Notes: generated by a model not told the origin, from the sequence alone. Positions 27,042-36,337 are shown, numbered from the stretch's first letter. The stretch: 64,000 bases of DNA from Pseudoalteromonas luteoviolacea DSM 6061 (GCF_001625655.1 NZ_AUYB01000024.1:62001-126000), one strand, 5' to 3'. Numbers and translations: made by a program.

Positions 27042-27977
27042 ATGAAAGTTGCTGTATTAGGTGCCGCTGGTGGTATCGGTCAAGCGTTATCACTTTTGCT
27101 TAAAAACGGTCTACCTGCCGGCTCTGAGCTAGCACTATATGATGTTGCACCTGTTGTTCCTGGTGTTGCAGTTGATCTTTCTCACATCCCAACTGCTGTT
27201 AAAGTAGCAGGCTACGGTAAAGACGATTTAGATCCTGCTCTAGCTGGTGCTGACATCGTATTGATCCCTGCTGGTATGCCACGTAAGCCTGGTATGGACC
27301 GTGCAGATCTGTTCAATGTAAATGCGAGCATTGTTAGAACTCTAGCTGAAGGTATCGTTAAAAACTGCCCTAAAGCGTTTGTTGGTGTTATCACAAACCC
27401 TGTAAACGGCACTGTTCCAATCGTACGTGAAGTATTCAAAAAAGCTGGTACTTACGACGCTGCGCGTGTTTTCGGTGTAACAACTCTTGATGTTATCCGT
27501 GCTGAAACTTTCATTGCTGAACTAAAAGGTCTTGATGTTTCAGAAGTTAAAGTTCCAGTTATTGGTGGCCACTCTGGTACAACAATTCTTCCACTACTTT
27601 CACAAGTAGCGGGCGTTGAGTTCTCCGACGAAGAAGTAGCTTCATTGACTAAGCGTATTCAAAATGCTGGTACTGAAGTTGTTGAAGCGAAAGCGGGTGG
27701 CGGATCAGCGACGCTTTCTATGGGTGCTGCGGCAGCTCGTTTCTGCTTCTCACTAGTGAAAGGTCTTCAAGGTGAAGAAAACGTACTAGAGTACGCTTAT
27801 GTTGAAGGTAACACAGGTGATGCAGAGTTCTTTGCACAGCCAATTCGTTTAGGCAAAAACGGCGTTGAAGAGCTACTACCATACGGTGAGCTAAGCGCGT
27901 TTGAGCAAAAAGCAAAAGACGATATGCTTGCGACACTTGAAAAAGACATCAAAGAAGGTGTTGATTTCATGGCATAA
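27042..27977 (+). CDS. mdh: Malate dehydrogenase
   Basis: A 311-residue NAD-dependent malate dehydrogenase (E. coli has 312). The start at 27042 follows GGAG at 27031-27034 and gives [21 protein letters not shown]. The NAD site GAAGGIGQA, substrate arginines in [14 protein letters not shown], and the catalytic His in [12 protein letters not shown] are all present. It interconverts malate and oxaloacetate in the TCA cycle. The long 5' region back to argR (about 240 bp) probably holds both promoters. Confidence 0.97.
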   Translation: MKVAVLGAAGGIGQALSLLLKNGLPAGSELALYDVAPVVPGVAVDLSHIPTAVKVAGYGKDDLDPALAGADIVLIPAGMPRKPGMDRADLFNVNASIVRTLAEGIVKNCPKAFVGVITNPVNGTVPIVREVFKKAGTYDAARVFGVTTLDVIRAETFIAELKGLDVSEVKVPVIGGHSGTTILPLLSQVAGVEFSDEEVASLTKRIQNAGTEVVEAKAGGGSATLSMGAAAARFCFSLVKGLQGEENVLEYAYVEGNTGDAEFFAQPIRLGKNGVEELLPYGELSAFEQKAKDDMLATLEKDIKEGVDFMA

Positions 27978-28000
27978 TGCCAGTATGAAATACACAAATA

Positions 28001-28027
28001 AAAAAGCAGCTAGTTAGCTGCTTTTTT
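28001..28027 (+). terminator. Terminator after mdh
   Basis: AAAAAGCAGCT-AGTT-AGCTGC followed by six T residues, a typical intrinsic terminator 24 bases after the mdh stop. Confidence 0.88.
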
Positions 28028-28056
28028 GTTGTCTAAACGTTACTAGACACTGCATT

Positions 28057-28083
28057 AAAAAGCCGACTATATGTCGGCTTTTT
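28057..28083. terminator. Bidirectional terminator between mdh and serA
   Basis: AAAAAGCCGAC, 5-base loop and GTCGGCTTTTT: a 7-bp stem with A and T flanks on both sides. It lies 24 bases downstream of the serA stop on the minus strand, and can also back up the mdh terminator. Confidence 0.85.
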
Positions 28084-28106
28084 GCTATGTGTGAATATAC
28101 AAAGCG

Positions 28107-29336
28107 TTAATGTAGGATTCTCGCCCTGATTGTACCTTCAACAGCACTTAATTCTTTTAAAGCAACTTCGGAATGGTCACTATCAACATCAATAACTACA
28201 TAGCCGATACAGTCATCTGTTTGTAAGTACTGTGCAGCGATATTAATACCATGCTGTGCAAACGCTTGGTTAATCTGTGTCAAAACACCAGGCCTGTTTT
28301 CGTGTACGTGAAGCAGGCGGCTGCGATTAGATAATTCAGGAAGTGACACTTCCGGAAAGTTTACAGCTGTGACAGTTGAACCATTGTCTGAATATTTAGT
28401 GAGTTTACCCGCTACTTCGATGCCGATGTTTTCTTGCGCTTCTTGTGTTGAGCCACCTACATGCGGAGTCAGAATAACATTATCAAACTCTCTTAGTGGA
28501 GATACAAACTCTTCATCATTTGACTTTGGCTCGATGGGGAAAACATCAATTGCAGCACCTGCTAGCTTTTCATGTTGGAGAGCTTCTGCAAGTGCGTCGA
28601 TATCTACCACGGTACCTCGAGATGCATTTATTAAGATTGCACCTTGTTTCATAACCTCAATTTCAGCCATACCAATTAAGTTTTTAGTTTGGGGGGTTTC
28701 TGGCACATGAAGACTAATCACATCTGCACGCTGTAATAGTTGAGTAAGATTTTGCACTTGTTGCGCATTACCCAAGGTTAGTTTGTCTTCAATATCGTAA
28801 AATTCTACTTTCATGCCAATATTTTCAGCCATGATACCGAGCTGTGTGCCAATGTGTCCGTAACCAATGATACCCAGCGTCTTGCCTCGAGCTTCGTAAG
28901 AGCCAACCGCAGATTTATACCACTCACCTCTATGTGCCATAGCATTGCGCTTGGGGATCCCTCTGAACAGCAATAATATTTCACCAAGCACCAGCTCTGC
29001 TACTGAACGAGTATTTGAGAAAGGCGCGTTAAATACGGCAATGCCTCTACGTTTGGCTGCATCTAAGTCAACTTGGTTAGTACCAATACAAAAACAGCCA
29101 ACAGCAACCAGTTTTTCAGCTGCATTGAGCACGTTTTCTGATAGATGAGTACGTGAACGGATCCCGATGAAATGAACCTGGCGGATCCGTTCGATTAATT
29201 CACTTTCAGGTAACGATGTCTTGAGGTACTCAATATTGCTATACCCGTTGCGTTTTAGCGTTTCAACGGCGCTTTGGTGTACGCCCTCTAACAATAAAAT
29301 TCTAATTTTATCTTTTGACAAAGATACCTTACTCAT
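28107..29336 (-). CDS. serA: D-3-phosphoglycerate dehydrogenase
   Basis: A 409-residue protein (E. coli 410). The NAD-binding site is LGIIGYGHIGTQLGIMAE, the catalytic Arg/His segments are INASRGTVVD and LTPHVGGSTQEAQENIG, and the C-terminal ACT domain begins about residue 335 with LLHVHENRPGVLTQINQAF. SerA makes phosphohydroxypyruvate for serine synthesis and is feedback-inhibited by serine through the ACT domain. It follows rpiA on the same strand with a 12-base gap, conserved synteny with E. coli. Confidence 0.97.
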   Translation of the reverse strand: MSKVSLSKDKIRILLLEGVHQSAVETLKRNGYSNIEYLKTSLPESELIERIRQVHFIGIRSRTHLSENVLNAAEKLVAVGCFCIGTNQVDLDAAKRRGIAVFNAPFSNTRSVAELVLGEILLLFRGIPKRNAMAHRGEWYKSAVGSYEARGKTLGIIGYGHIGTQLGIMAENIGMKVEFYDIEDKLTLGNAQQVQNLTQLLQRADVISLHVPETPQTKNLIGMAEIEVMKQGAILINASRGTVVDIDALAEALQHEKLAGAAIDVFPIEPKSNDEEFVSPLREFDNVILTPHVGGSTQEAQENIGIEVAGKLTKYSDNGSTVTAVNFPEVSLPELSNRSRLLHVHENRPGVLTQINQAFAQHGINIAAQYLQTDDCIGYVVIDVDSDHSEVALKELSAVEGTIRARILH

Positions 29337-29348
29337 GACTCATTCCTG

Positions 29349-30002
29349 TTACCTAGTTTGTGGACCTTGCGGAGTCCCAGTAATAACAGTGTTGGCACCG
29401 CGATGAGCGAAAAGCCCGTTAGTAACAACACCTACGATTTGATTTATTTGTTCTTCAAGTGCTTCTGGGTCCGTAATATTAAGCCCATGCACATCTAAAA
29501 TGACGTTGCCATTGTCCGTAATAACGCCTTGTCTATAAACTGGGTCACCGCCCAGCTTTAGTAACTCTCGTGCAACGTAGCTACGTGCCATTGGGATTAC
29601 TTCCACTGGAAGCGGGAACGAGCCTAGCGTCTCAACATGCTTGCTTTCATCAACAATACAGACAAACTTTTCAGCTACAGCCGCGACAATTTTCTCACGT
29701 GTTAATGCTGCTCCACCGCCTTTAATCATATGTCCTTGAGCGTTAATCTCATCGGCACCGTCAACATAGACATCTAGCTGAGCAACATCATTTAATTCAT
29801 ATACTTCAATACCAAGCGTTTTAAGCTTTTCAGTTGAAGCTTCTGAGCTTGATACTGCGCCTTTGATCTCATCTTTAATGCTACCCAGTGCATCTATAAA
29901 ATGATTTACGGTTGAGCCGGTACCAACTCCCACAATGGTATTCTCTTTGACATGCTCAAGTGCGGCCCAAGCTGCTGCTTTTTTCATTTCATCTTGTGTC
30001 AT
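29349..30002 (-). CDS. rpiA: Ribose-5-phosphate isomerase A
   Basis: A 217-residue protein with [39 protein letters not shown] and [14 protein letters not shown], all typical of RpiA. It interconverts ribose 5-phosphate and ribulose 5-phosphate in the pentose phosphate pathway. Transcribed with serA. The ribosome-binding site is weak. Confidence 0.97.
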   Translation of the reverse strand: MTQDEMKKAAAWAALEHVKENTIVGVGTGSTVNHFIDALGSIKDEIKGAVSSSEASTEKLKTLGIEVYELNDVAQLDVYVDGADEINAQGHMIKGGGAALTREKIVAAVAEKFVCIVDESKHVETLGSFPLPVEVIPMARSYVARELLKLGGDPVYRQGVITDNGNVILDVHGLNITDPEALEEQINQIVGVVTNGLFAHRGANTVITGTPQGPQTR

Positions 30003-30099
30003 AACGTAATCACTTTTTTGTATTTAATTAAGTTGGGATTATACGCTTAAACACTTAAATTGCATGTCAATATAGGTTGTCGGAAGTACTATTTTTCAC

Positions 30100-30744
30100 T
30101 CAAATATCAGAGTTAGCCTCATTGCCTTGCCACCGATATAGGTTTGTTGGCGTTAAAATTGCCGGCAATGGAACATCCCATGCTTCGATAGGCAGCTGAC
30201 TGACTTTTTGACAGTCATGTGCGAGTCCGATTAATTGTGGCTTAGACCATCCATTTGCATAATAACTAGCCAATGTTCTATCGTAGTAGCCACCACCCAT
30301 ACCCAGTCGATTTCCTTTGCCATCAAATGCAACCAAAGGCATCAATAAAATGTCGAGTTGAGAAACGGGGCAAATTTCACTGCAATTCAATTCAGGTTCT
30401 AAGATAGCATAGCGATTCTCTCTCATGGTTGAGTTTTCTTCATACTTCTGAAAGAGTAAATGAGTGCCGCTAAAAGGGTGTATTACAGGTAGGAATACAT
30501 CGTGATTTTTTCTCCAAAGTGATTGAATTAAAAGGTTTGTTCTAACTTCTCCATCATTGGGTAAATAGATGCCGATTGCAGTCTTTTTGGGTAGGTTTAT
30601 TTTTTGAGTAAAATTCATGCACAAGTCGGATTCAGCTTGTGATTGAAAATTTTCATCTAGCTCTTTCCTGCGTTTTCGGACCTCAACGCGAATTTCTTTT
30701 CTAATATGAGCTTTATTTGAGTTGGAACATGAATTTTTTTCCAT
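30100..30744 (-). CDS. ygfA: 5-formyltetrahydrofolate cyclo-ligase
   Basis: A 214-residue protein. KAHIRKEIRVEVRKRRKEL at the N-terminus and VAFDGKGNRLGMGGGYYDRTLA near residue 150 (the glycine-rich ATP/substrate loop) are the family markers. It converts 5-formyl-THF to 5,10-methenyl-THF using ATP. The gene order serA-rpiA-ygfA is conserved with E. coli. Its start overlaps the stop of the upstream 177-residue gene (TAATG). In enterobacteria the 6S RNA gene precedes ygfA; there is no room for it here. Confidence 0.9.
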   Translation of the reverse strand: MEKNSCSNSNKAHIRKEIRVEVRKRRKELDENFQSQAESDLCMNFTQKINLPKKTAIGIYLPNDGEVRTNLLIQSLWRKNHDVFLPVIHPFSGTHLLFQKYEENSTMRENRYAILEPELNCSEICPVSQLDILLMPLVAFDGKGNRLGMGGGYYDRTLASYYANGWSKPQLIGLAHDCQKVSQLPIEAWDVPLPAILTPTNLYRWQGNEANSDI

Positions 30745-31277
30745 TAGAACTGAACCATCTCGGGGAAAGCGAGGCTAAAGCCTAAGACTATTAGCAACAC
30801 AATTAAGATTGAAAGTAATGTGTATAAGAGTTTTTTTGATTTGGGCTTGGTCTCAGTATCTAAGTCCAACTCATCGAACAAGTCGTCACTTTGCCATTGA
30901 TCCTGTTCTTTATCATCGTCGTTTTTTTGCTGGCCATCAATTCGTTGCTCAAGCTCTTCAAGCTTTTCTTCGATGCGAATTAGACTGCTAGTAATGTAAT
31001 CTAAAGCTTCAAAGACACGCTCATTGGCGGCATTGTTGGGTTGGCTGACAGACGTTTGCACTTCTAGAACTTTGCTTTGGAAGCCATAAATAGCAAGCAA
31101 CTTTACCTGCTTTAGGCATTTGCTTTTATCAGTGCTACCAAAGAGCGGCTTACCTTGGGTAAAAGATTCTACTTTCTGTTTTGATACCCCTAATTTTGCA
31201 GCAAGTCTTTCAATGGCATTTTGACTGTCAGTGTCCGCATCAAAGCCAACGAAGGCCACACGATATTGATCACTCAT
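30744..31277 (-). CDS. Tail-anchored-like membrane protein of unknown function
   Basis: A 177-residue protein I do not recognise. The N-terminal 70 residues (YRVAFVGFDADTDSQNAIERLAAKLGVSKQKVESFTQGKPLFGSTDKSKCLKQVKLLAIYGFQSKVLEV) look like a small alpha/beta domain. A predicted coiled coil (SLIRIEEKLEELEQRIDGQQ) and an acidic linker follow, then a single helix near the C-terminus (LLYTLLSILIVLLIVLGFSLAF). It is coupled to ygfA by a one-base overlap. The promoter upstream may use TATACT in GGGTATACTC on the minus strand. Confidence 0.7.
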   Translation of the reverse strand: MSDQYRVAFVGFDADTDSQNAIERLAAKLGVSKQKVESFTQGKPLFGSTDKSKCLKQVKLLAIYGFQSKVLEVQTSVSQPNNAANERVFEALDYITSSLIRIEEKLEELEQRIDGQQKNDDDKEQDQWQSDDLFDELDLDTETKPKSKKLLYTLLSILIVLLIVLGFSLAFPEMVQF

Positions 31278-31490
31278 ATTGATCCCTTGTTTGTTCTAAT
31301 ATGTTGAGTATACCCAAAAAATCAGTACAAGCGTTGAATAAATCCAGATGCAATTTATCCAGTGATTCAAGAACAATTTATTTTCGTTCAATTGACTGGC
31401 TGAGCCTCAAACCCAAATTTCATAGCGAATGTTGGTGCCGCAACTGCCGGTTCATATCAATGTCTATTAGAGACAAATAAAGAAACACTG

Positions 31491-31523
31491 AAAATAATAA
31501 AGCCAGACTGAGGTTGCCTGGCT
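31491..31523 (-). terminator. Terminator after the S10 peptidase
   Basis: On the minus strand AGCCAG, 11-base loop and CTGGCT are followed by TTATTATTTT. It lies about 24 bases after the stop codon of the peptidase gene. Confidence 0.75.
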
Positions 31524-31546
31524 CTATTTGGTTGGAACTGAGTTGA

Positions 31547-33070
31547 TTAGTACTTAGCTGAAGTATTAGGTGCAGGTAAAGCCGCTTTAATAAAATCTCT
31601 CAAGTCATTATTAGAAAGTTTGAGGTCCTCATGGCGAAGATACATCATATGACCCGAGCGGTATCCCTTAAAACTAAGTCGCTCTTTCATTTTCCCACTT
31701 GGGTCTAAATGCCATAAATTGTATTTTCCATCAAAGTAGTTGGTAGCACCGTCATAATAGCCCGACTGTACCATGACATGTAGATAGGGGTTTTGCGCCA
31801 TTGCCAGACGCAGTTGCTCGCCTACATTATTATTAGTTCTATCCCAAGGTCGAACAGGACCAAACATGTTGTATTTTAGGTCTGTTTTATAGTCGAGCTC
31901 TTGTCGAAAATAATGATTGATAGCTGGTGTAAACGAGTGAAGCCATGACGTGAGTTCAGGCCAATAATCTGGTCTCTCGCCCGCTGCGCGTTTATCAATA
32001 CCAAGATAACGAGAGTCTAATCTGCCCAAAGTAAGCTCTTGATCACGCAACAGCTCTTTCCAAAAAGCGGATGTTGGAATATCTAAATTGTTTTGCGCAA
32101 CAAATTTCTCAGACAAGCCGCTGTATCTAGCTACTTTTTTTATCACAGATAGTTTTTCGGCTTCACTGATCATGGCGCCTTTAGCCAGCGCTGGCAAGTA
32201 TCTGTCAAGCGTGTATTGTTCTACCTCTTCAAGTACCTCAAGTAAATCCTTAGTTTGTAGATCTGGGTGTAACGCTTTGTGATACCAAGCTGTAGCGGCA
32301 TAGTACGGGAGTCTATTTGCGACATCCACCGGGCCTTCGCGTTTAATACCAATATTAGTCGGAGACACAAGTACGACACCATTGAGGTACATCCATTGGT
32401 TATTTTGAAGCTCATGGGCAAGACCTGCAACGCGGGTAGTTCCATAGCTTTCTCCAATCAAAAATTTGGGAGACAGTGAACGGCCATTTCTATTGATAAA
32501 GGTGTTAAGCCATGATGCCAAGTATTTTATGTCTGCATTTACACCAAAAAATTGCTCTTGCTGACTTTTTTTACTGGGCATCTTTCCATCTTGATTTGGT
32601 AATACGCGTGAATATCCAGTATTGACTGGATTGACGAACACGATATCAGTGGTATCAAGTACAGAATATGGATTGTCTTTTAAGCCGTATGGTTGGCGTG
32701 GGTAACCCTCGTCGTCTATTTTAAGTACACGAGGCCCTGTGTATGCGATATGCATCCAAACAGACGCAGAGCCTGGGCCCCCATTAAAAGATATTAGTAG
32801 TGGTCTCTTTGCCACATCCTTCACTTTGTCTTTTTTATAATAAGTATAATGAAGCGCAGCTGTGGGGTTACCCTCATTGTCCCATAAAGGTTGCATACCT
32901 GTGGTGACGGTATAGTTTAAACGCTCGCCGTTTATCGTTGCTTTGTGTTTGGTGACGACAGAGCTGTCAATATCGAAACTCTGTTTCTCTGGTTTTAAAC
33001 TGTTAGCAGTACTCGATACACTGATGCAAATGAGTAGTAAACCTGATAATATTTTGGGTACAGCCGTCAT
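31547..33070 (-). CDS. S10-family serine carboxypeptidase-like protein
   Basis: A 507-residue exported protein. The ATG at 33070 follows AAGGAA and gives a signal peptide (MTAVPKILSGLLLICISVSSTANS); an upstream in-frame start would add 27 basic residues. The alpha/beta-hydrolase fold has the oxyanion segment LISFNGGPGSASVWMH, the nucleophile motif GESYGTTR, the acid in QSGYYDGATNYF, and the histidine in YRSGHMMYLRHEDL. The catalytic Ser/Asp/His triad is complete. Peptidase S10 enzymes usually act in vacuoles or periplasm on C-terminal residues; the substrate here is unknown. Confidence 0.85.
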   Translation of the reverse strand: MTAVPKILSGLLLICISVSSTANSLKPEKQSFDIDSSVVTKHKATINGERLNYTVTTGMQPLWDNEGNPTAALHYTYYKKDKVKDVAKRPLLISFNGGPGSASVWMHIAYTGPRVLKIDDEGYPRQPYGLKDNPYSVLDTTDIVFVNPVNTGYSRVLPNQDGKMPSKKSQQEQFFGVNADIKYLASWLNTFINRNGRSLSPKFLIGESYGTTRVAGLAHELQNNQWMYLNGVVLVSPTNIGIKREGPVDVANRLPYYAATAWYHKALHPDLQTKDLLEVLEEVEQYTLDRYLPALAKGAMISEAEKLSVIKKVARYSGLSEKFVAQNNLDIPTSAFWKELLRDQELTLGRLDSRYLGIDKRAAGERPDYWPELTSWLHSFTPAINHYFRQELDYKTDLKYNMFGPVRPWDRTNNNVGEQLRLAMAQNPYLHVMVQSGYYDGATNYFDGKYNLWHLDPSGKMKERLSFKGYRSGHMMYLRHEDLKLSNNDLRDFIKAALPAPNTSAKY

Positions 33071-33317
33071 GCGATTCCTTAATATTCTTTTTAAGCGTTT
33101 ATTTAAGGCTTTTCTGTTGCGTTTTTCAAAGTTAATGAGACTAAACCGCAATATTTGCAGTTCATTACAATTTGTTCACGATTTAAGGCCACTGCTTGTT
33201 TTTTTTGTCATAAAATTCGCGTATATTTCATCCTTATGTCTGTAGTATGAAAGTATTTAGCTCTGTTAAATTCTTGTTTAGCTGCTTCTCCAGTTGTAGT
33301 CATTAGAGATTTTTTCC

Positions 33318-34586
33318 ATGCAAAGAGTATTAATTGTCGAGGATAGTAAGGTCGTTCAGCAGATCTTACGTCATTTGGCAGCACAACACTTAAACGTAGA
33401 ATTAGATTTTGCCTGGTCTCTCAAGGAAAGTAAGGCGCTACTTAAAAGCAACCGTTACACTTTAGCCTTGGTGGATCTCACCTTACCCGATGCCATGGAT
33501 GCTGAAGTTGTTCAACTTACCTTAAGCCAAAATGTACCAACGGTGGTACTTACGTCCAAAATTGATGAATACAGTCGTCAGCAAATGCTTGAAATGGGCG
33601 TTGTTGATTATGTAATAAAAGACAATCGAGATTCCTATTTATACGCAATTAAATTGGTATCAAGGTTACTTCGCAATCAGGGTTGTAAAGCTCTGATTGC
33701 TGACGACTCTATGATAAGCCGTGCGGTTATGCGCCAAATGTTAGAAAAGCAGTTGTTTACTGTTTTTGAAGCACAGGATGGTGAGCAAGCACTTACTATG
33801 CTTAAGTCTGATCATGAAATAAAACTGTTGCTTACAGATTACGCAATGCCGACGATGGATGGCTTTGAACTGGTTAAAGCTGTACGTAATTTTAGAGGTC
33901 GCGATGATTTGGTCATTGTTGGTTTGTCAGGAGCCGGCACGCATGGATTATCAGCAAAGTTTATTAAATATGGCGCTAACGACTTTTTGATGAAGCCTTT
34001 TATGAACGAAGAGTTTCATTGTCGTGTTATGCAAACAATGGAACAGCTGAATTTGATTGCTGAGATTAAAGATTATGCCCATCGAGATTACTTAACGGGG
34101 CTTTATAATCGTCGATATTTCTGTCAGCACATGGACAAATCACTCAAGAACGGGCCAATTTCAAGTTGCTTAGCATTACTTGACTTAGATTTGTTTAAAG
34201 AAATTAATGATAAATACGGGCATTTGGGTGGAGACAGTGTGCTAACTCAGGTGGCTGAACTACTGAACCAATCTTTTGGTGACTGCTTGGTGTCACGAGT
34301 GGGTGGTGAAGAGTTTGCGGTACTTTTACCTGGCGAAAGTATTGATGAAGCACGCGCTATTTTCGACAATTTTAGAAGCCGATTTGCTGACAACATCTTT
34401 TATATTGAAGGCGAAGCGCTAAATTGTACTTTAAGTATCGGTATTGCAAAGTGCGAATATGCGACGTTAAGTGAAGTAATGCGTCACGCAGACCAAGCAT
34501 TGTATCGCGCTAAAGCTCAGGGTCGTAACTGTGCAATGGCAGCCTGCACCAAATCACATCAAGTTACAGAAAAGTGCACCACATAA
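33318..34586 (+). CDS. Tandem receiver diguanylate cyclase (REC-REC-GGDEF)
   Basis: A 422-residue protein. REC1 (about 1-118) has the acidic VEDSK and phosphoacceptor Asp53 (ALVDLTLPDAMD); REC2 (about 125-245) has IADDSM and LLLTDYAMPTMDG. A GGDEF domain (about 255-405) carries DYLTGLYNRRYF, the Mg2+-binding LLDLDLFKEINDKYGHLGGD and active site RVGGEEFAVLLPG. The GGEEF form is catalytically competent. The inhibitory RxxD site is not seen five residues upstream (DCLVSRVGGEEF), so product inhibition may be weak. No kinase is adjacent. Its stop codon lies inside an NtrC-like inverted repeat. Confidence 0.92.
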   Translation: MQRVLIVEDSKVVQQILRHLAAQHLNVELDFAWSLKESKALLKSNRYTLALVDLTLPDAMDAEVVQLTLSQNVPTVVLTSKIDEYSRQQMLEMGVVDYVIKDNRDSYLYAIKLVSRLLRNQGCKALIADDSMISRAVMRQMLEKQLFTVFEAQDGEQALTMLKSDHEIKLLLTDYAMPTMDGFELVKAVRNFRGRDDLVIVGLSGAGTHGLSAKFIKYGANDFLMKPFMNEEFHCRVMQTMEQLNLIAEIKDYAHRDYLTGLYNRRYFCQHMDKSLKNGPISSCLALLDLDLFKEINDKYGHLGGDSVLTQVAELLNQSFGDCLVSRVGGEEFAVLLPGESIDEARAIFDNFRSRFADNIFYIEGEALNCTLSIGIAKCEYATLSEVMRHADQALYRAKAQGRNCAMAACTKSHQVTEKCTT

Positions 34587-34595
34587 GTGCACTTT
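34571..34595 (+). promoter_or_regulatory. NtrC-like inverted repeat that doubles as a terminator hairpin
   Basis: GTGCAC (34574-34579), 7 bases and GTGCAC (34587-34592) contain TGCAC-N7-GTGCA, which matches the NtrC consensus GCAC-N7-GTGC, with one mismatch to the longer form. The TAA stop of the GGDEF gene (34584-34586) is in the loop. AAAA and TTTCTCTT flanks make it a plausible weak terminator for that gene. It lies about 98 bp upstream of the sigma-54 start of glnK, a normal enhancer distance. Confidence 0.6.
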
Positions 34596-34652
34596 CTCTT
34601 CACTATTAAATCCTAAATTCCTTACCTCACTGAAAAATATAACTTTATTATT

Positions 34653-34669
34653 TTGGCACAAACGTTGGA
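34653..34669 (+). promoter_or_regulatory. Sigma-54 promoter of glnK-amtB
   Basis: TTGGCAC-AAACG-TTGGA matches the -24/-12 consensus TGGCAC-N5-TTGCW except G in place of C at the -12 element. The GG at 34655-34656 and the GG at 34667-34668 are 12 apart, the strict spacing for this sigma factor. The start is expected near 34680, before the glnK ATG at 34718. Confidence 0.75.
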
Positions 34670-34717
34670 TTGATCCCTTCATCATCAACAGGAATAAGAC
34701 TCCTTTGGAGGCCAACA

Positions 34718-35056
34718 ATGAAAATGATAAGCGCAATTATCAAACCATTTAAACTGGACGAAGTTAGAGAAGCACTTGGTGATCTGGGTATAGAGGGTAT
34801 GACCGTGGTCGATGTCAAAGGCTTTGGCAGACAAAGAGGGCATACAGAGCTATATCGAGGAGCTGAGTATCAAGTTGACTTCATTCCCAAAATCAAACTG
34901 GAAATAGCCACTCACAGTGAAAACTGTCAGCGTGTGGTTGATACGTTAGCAAAAGCTGCCAATACAGGAAAAATAGGTGATGGCAAAATATTTGTGTACG
35001 ACCTAGAACAGATCGTTCGGATCCGCACAGGTGAACTAGACGAAGAAGCTATTTAA
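34718..35056 (+). CDS. glnK: Nitrogen regulatory protein P-II (GlnK)
   Basis: A 112-residue PII protein starting MKMISAIIKPFKLDEVREAL, five bases after TTTGGAGG. The T-loop has the uridylylated Tyr in GAEYQVDF and the C-terminal ATP/2-oxoglutarate segment GDGKIFVYDLEQIVRIRTGE. It precedes amtB by 11 bp, the standard GlnK-AmtB pair. GlnK senses nitrogen state and plugs the ammonium channel. Upstream in-frame codons from 34670 give a longer but unlikely start. Confidence 0.95.
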   Translation: MKMISAIIKPFKLDEVREALGDLGIEGMTVVDVKGFGRQRGHTELYRGAEYQVDFIPKIKLEIATHSENCQRVVDTLAKAANTGKIGDGKIFVYDLEQIVRIRTGELDEEAI

Positions 35057-35067
35057 GGGGACCGACG

Positions 35068-36297
35068 ATGGACAATGCAATAATAGAACTACAATTCTCG
35101 CTCAATACTTTCTACTTTTTGATTTCTGGTGTTTTAGTGATGTGGATGGCCGCGGGTTTCGCTATGTTGGAAGCTGGCTTGGTGAGATCAAAAAATACCA
35201 CAGAAATTTTAACAAAAAATATCGCGTTATACGCCATTGCATGCACGATGTATTTACTTATCGGTTATAACATCATGTATGTGGGAAACAGTGAGGGTGG
35301 CTTCGTACCAAGTTTTGGCGCGCTTATAGGTGAAGCAGCAGCAGATGCCGACCATGCGCTAGAGTCTGATTTTTTCTTCCAAGTTGTTTTTGTTGCTACT
35401 GCGATGTCTATTGTTTCAGGAGCAGTTGCTGAGCGTATGAAACTATGGGCTTTTTTACTATTCACCGTCGTTTTGACTGGGGTGATTTATCCAATTGAGG
35501 GTTATTGGACTTGGGGCGCAGGGTTTTTGTCAGAACTGGGGTTTGTGGACTTTGCTGGCTCAGCAATTGTTCATGGGGCCGGTGCCGCAGCGGCGCTCGC
35601 AGGTGTACTACTATTAGGTGCAAGGAAAGGAAAGTACGGTAAACATGGAGAGATTTATCCTATACCAGGCTCTAATTTACCGCTAGCGACATTGGGCACG
35701 TTCATTCTTTGGATGGGGTGGTTTGGCTTTAATGGTGGCTCGCAATTATTCTTGGCTGACAAAGAGAACGCCGTGGCTGTGAGTCAAATCATGTTAAATA
35801 CGAATGCCGCAGCTGCCGCAGGAGCCATTGCAGCTTTGATTGTGTGTAAAGTCATGTGGGGCAAAGCAGATCTAACCATGATTCTTAATGGGGCATTGGC
35901 TGGCTTAGTGACCATTACCGCAGAACCAGCTTCACCAACGCCGCTACTAGCTTGTATTCTAGGGGCTTTAGGTGGCAGCTTAGTTGTATTCAGTATCATT
36001 GGCTTAGATAAGTTGAAGATTGATGATCCTGTAGGTGCAATATCAGTCCACGGTGTGTGCGGTTCTCTTGGTGTGATGATGGTGCCCTTTTCCAATAGTG
36101 ATGCAAGTTTTGTCACACAGCTGACAGGCTTACTGGCAATATTGGGCTTTGTATTTGTCACTTCTTATTTGGTTTGGGCAGCGCTCAAAGCAACGATGGG
36201 GATAAGAGTGAGTGAAGAAGAGGAGCTAAGCGGTATGGACCAGCATGACTGTGGTGTAGATGCGTACCCTGAGTTTGTGACAATTCGTAATCACTAA
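35068..36297 (+). CDS. amtB: Ammonium transporter AmtB
   Basis: A 409-residue channel with eleven membrane helices and no long cleavable signal peptide. Helix segments include the pore motifs SGAVAERMKLWAFLLFTVVLTG, DFAGSAIVHGAGAAAALAG (pore His) and ISVHGVCGSLGVMMVPF (second pore His). The His pair is intact. AAGGGGACC precedes the ATG. It imports ammonium and is controlled by GlnK. Confidence 0.94.
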   Translation: MDNAIIELQFSLNTFYFLISGVLVMWMAAGFAMLEAGLVRSKNTTEILTKNIALYAIACTMYLLIGYNIMYVGNSEGGFVPSFGALIGEAAADADHALESDFFFQVVFVATAMSIVSGAVAERMKLWAFLLFTVVLTGVIYPIEGYWTWGAGFLSELGFVDFAGSAIVHGAGAAAALAGVLLLGARKGKYGKHGEIYPIPGSNLPLATLGTFILWMGWFGFNGGSQLFLADKENAVAVSQIMLNTNAAAAAGAIAALIVCKVMWGKADLTMILNGALAGLVTITAEPASPTPLLACILGALGGSLVVFSIIGLDKLKIDDPVGAISVHGVCGSLGVMMVPFSNSDASFVTQLTGLLAILGFVFVTSYLVWAALKATMGIRVSEEEELSGMDQHDCGVDAYPEFVTIRNH

Positions 36298-36310
36298 TTG
36301 AAAACAATCG

Positions 36311-36337
36311 AAAAAGCGAGCTTTAGCTCGCTTTTTT
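36311..36337 (+). terminator. Terminator after amtB
   Basis: AAAAAGCGAGC-TTTA-GCTCGC followed by TTTTTT, a strong intrinsic terminator 14 bases after the amtB stop. Confidence 0.9.

Noticed and set aside
31395..31480. Segment with pieces like 6S RNA (CTGAGCC, ATTTCATA, GAATGTTGG)
   Set aside because: The matches are short, lie on the strand opposite to ygfA, and the closing stem and 3' half of 6S RNA are absent.
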